Part shown: positions 31,815 through 32,282 of the stretch, one piece after another
How positions within the stretch are numbered: the first letter of the stretch is position 1
How the letters are laid out: the number at the start of each line of letters is the position of its first letter
Source: Pseudomonadales bacterium
GTDB taxonomy: Bacteria > Pseudomonadota > Gammaproteobacteria > Pseudomonadales > Azotimanducaceae
Direction: 5' to 3'
Length of the DNA stretch: 32,282 nucleotides
Assembly: GCA_028280225.1 (NCBI GenBank)
Contig: JANQMF010000069.1
Location: 1 to 32,282 of the forward strand
Notes under the pieces: generated by a model
What the model saw: only the letters and a program-made list of their open reading frames with translations
Databases searched by the model: none
What the model was told of the DNA's origin: nothing
Translations under genes and position numbers: made by a program

Positions 31815-32282
31815 ATGGTGGGAAATACAAAAGAGGACCCAAGTCCTCCCGCGGTGGCTGGGAACGGTTTGCTGCCCAGGCGCGTGCTGCTTCAGGGTGG
31901 TTTGAAGGTTGCCGGCGGTCTGGTAGCCGGGGGTATGCTGGGTTTATCCCCGGTGCATGCCCAGGGCCGTCCTCCCGGAGCGCCCTTGTCAACTTACGGA
32001 TCTCCCAGCCGTTACGAAAGTCACGTCAAACGCAGCCATTATTCCAAACAGGCGGGCACCAGCGGCAGTGGGGCGTCCAGAACCCCCTTGCAGTATCTCC
32101 AGGGCACCATCACGCCGGCGAGCCTGCATTTTGAACGGCACCACAGTGGTGTGCCGGATATAGATCCCGCCAAGCACCGTCTGATCATACACGGCAGCGT
32201 GCGCCGTAACTTGCAATTTTCCCTGGCTGACCTGATGCGTTATCCCATGGTAACCCGGCAAATGTTCTTGGAATGTTCGGGA
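31815..32282 (+). CDS. SoxC-like sulfite dehydrogenase, molybdopterin subunit (cut by window edge)
   Basis: The first 156 codons run to the right edge with no stop. A Tat signal carries Arg22-Arg23 in LPRRVLLQGG, followed by a hydrophobic stretch ending near AQ. STYGSPSRYESHVKR, TPLQYLQGTITPASLHFERHHSGVPDIDP and KHRLIIHGSV match the SoxC N-terminus. Cys154 in LECSG is the molybdenum-ligand cysteine of the sulfite oxidase family. The protein would oxidise sulfur compounds in the periplasm with a cytochrome partner (SoxD-like). Whether the partner and other sox genes follow cannot be seen. Confidence 0.88.
   Translation, partial: MVGNTKEDPSPPAVAGNGLLPRRVLLQGGLKVAGGLVAGGMLGLSPVHAQGRPPGAPLSTYGSPSRYESHVKRSHYSKQAGTSGSGASRTPLQYLQGTITPASLHFERHHSGVPDIDPAKHRLIIHGSVRRNLQFSLADLMRYPMVTRQMFLECSG

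Overview
The window looks like a chromosome segment of a free-living, probably marine or environmental gammaproteobacterium. The protein repertoire suggests this: AcnA-type aconitase, thiopurine methyltransferase, AlkX/YcaQ DNA glycosylase, NudC, DUF1631, DUF3750 and FleN/FliA homologues. The genus cannot be told from the sequence alone. No rRNA, tRNA, CRISPR array or insertion sequence was recognised. Both edges cut a gene: a Gfo/Idh/MocA oxidoreductase on the left and a SoxC-like sulfite dehydrogenase on the right.

Layout. 1-11.6 kb is ordinary, compact chromosomal content: an amidohydrolase lipoprotein next to the cut oxidoreductase, a histidine phosphatase, a His-rich exported protein, a membrane protein, an overlapping rhodanese/AlkX pair, gamma-glutamyltransferase, thiopurine methyltransferase, an alpha/beta hydrolase, a flavin-type split-barrel protein and a small heat-shock protein. 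11.6-17.2 kb is the accessory region. It holds a ribbon-helix-helix-like regulator diverging from a winged-helix regulator. These are followed by a tight three-gene operon encoding a FleN/FlhG-like MinD-family ATPase with damaged nucleotide-binding motifs, a FliA-like sigma factor and a DUF1631 protein. The operon is followed by about 330 bp of 53-54 bp tandem repeats and a 95-bp palindromic element with perfect 21-bp arms. 17.2-25.9 kb returns to housekeeping: a voltage-gated K+ channel with a C-terminal zinc ribbon, aconitase, a HAD phosphatase, and DUF72, TerB, YceI, DUF3750, zinc-ribbon and NudC proteins. 26.1-32.3 kb is a catabolic block: a TetR regulator, an SDR, a family III CoA-transferase, a DUF35 plus Ltp2-like thiolase pair, an LLM-class oxidoreductase and the start of soxC.

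How the genes work together. The TetR-to-LLM block fits catabolism of a CoA-activated lipid such as a steroid side chain or isoprenoid. The CoA-transferase would activate the substrate, the SDR and LLM proteins would do redox steps, and the thiolase-fold protein with its DUF35 partner would do a C-C cleavage. The most unusual part is the FleN-like/FliA-like/DUF1631 operon, because no flagellar gene accompanies it in the window. It is a candidate regulatory module built from flagellar-type parts, and its function is unknown.
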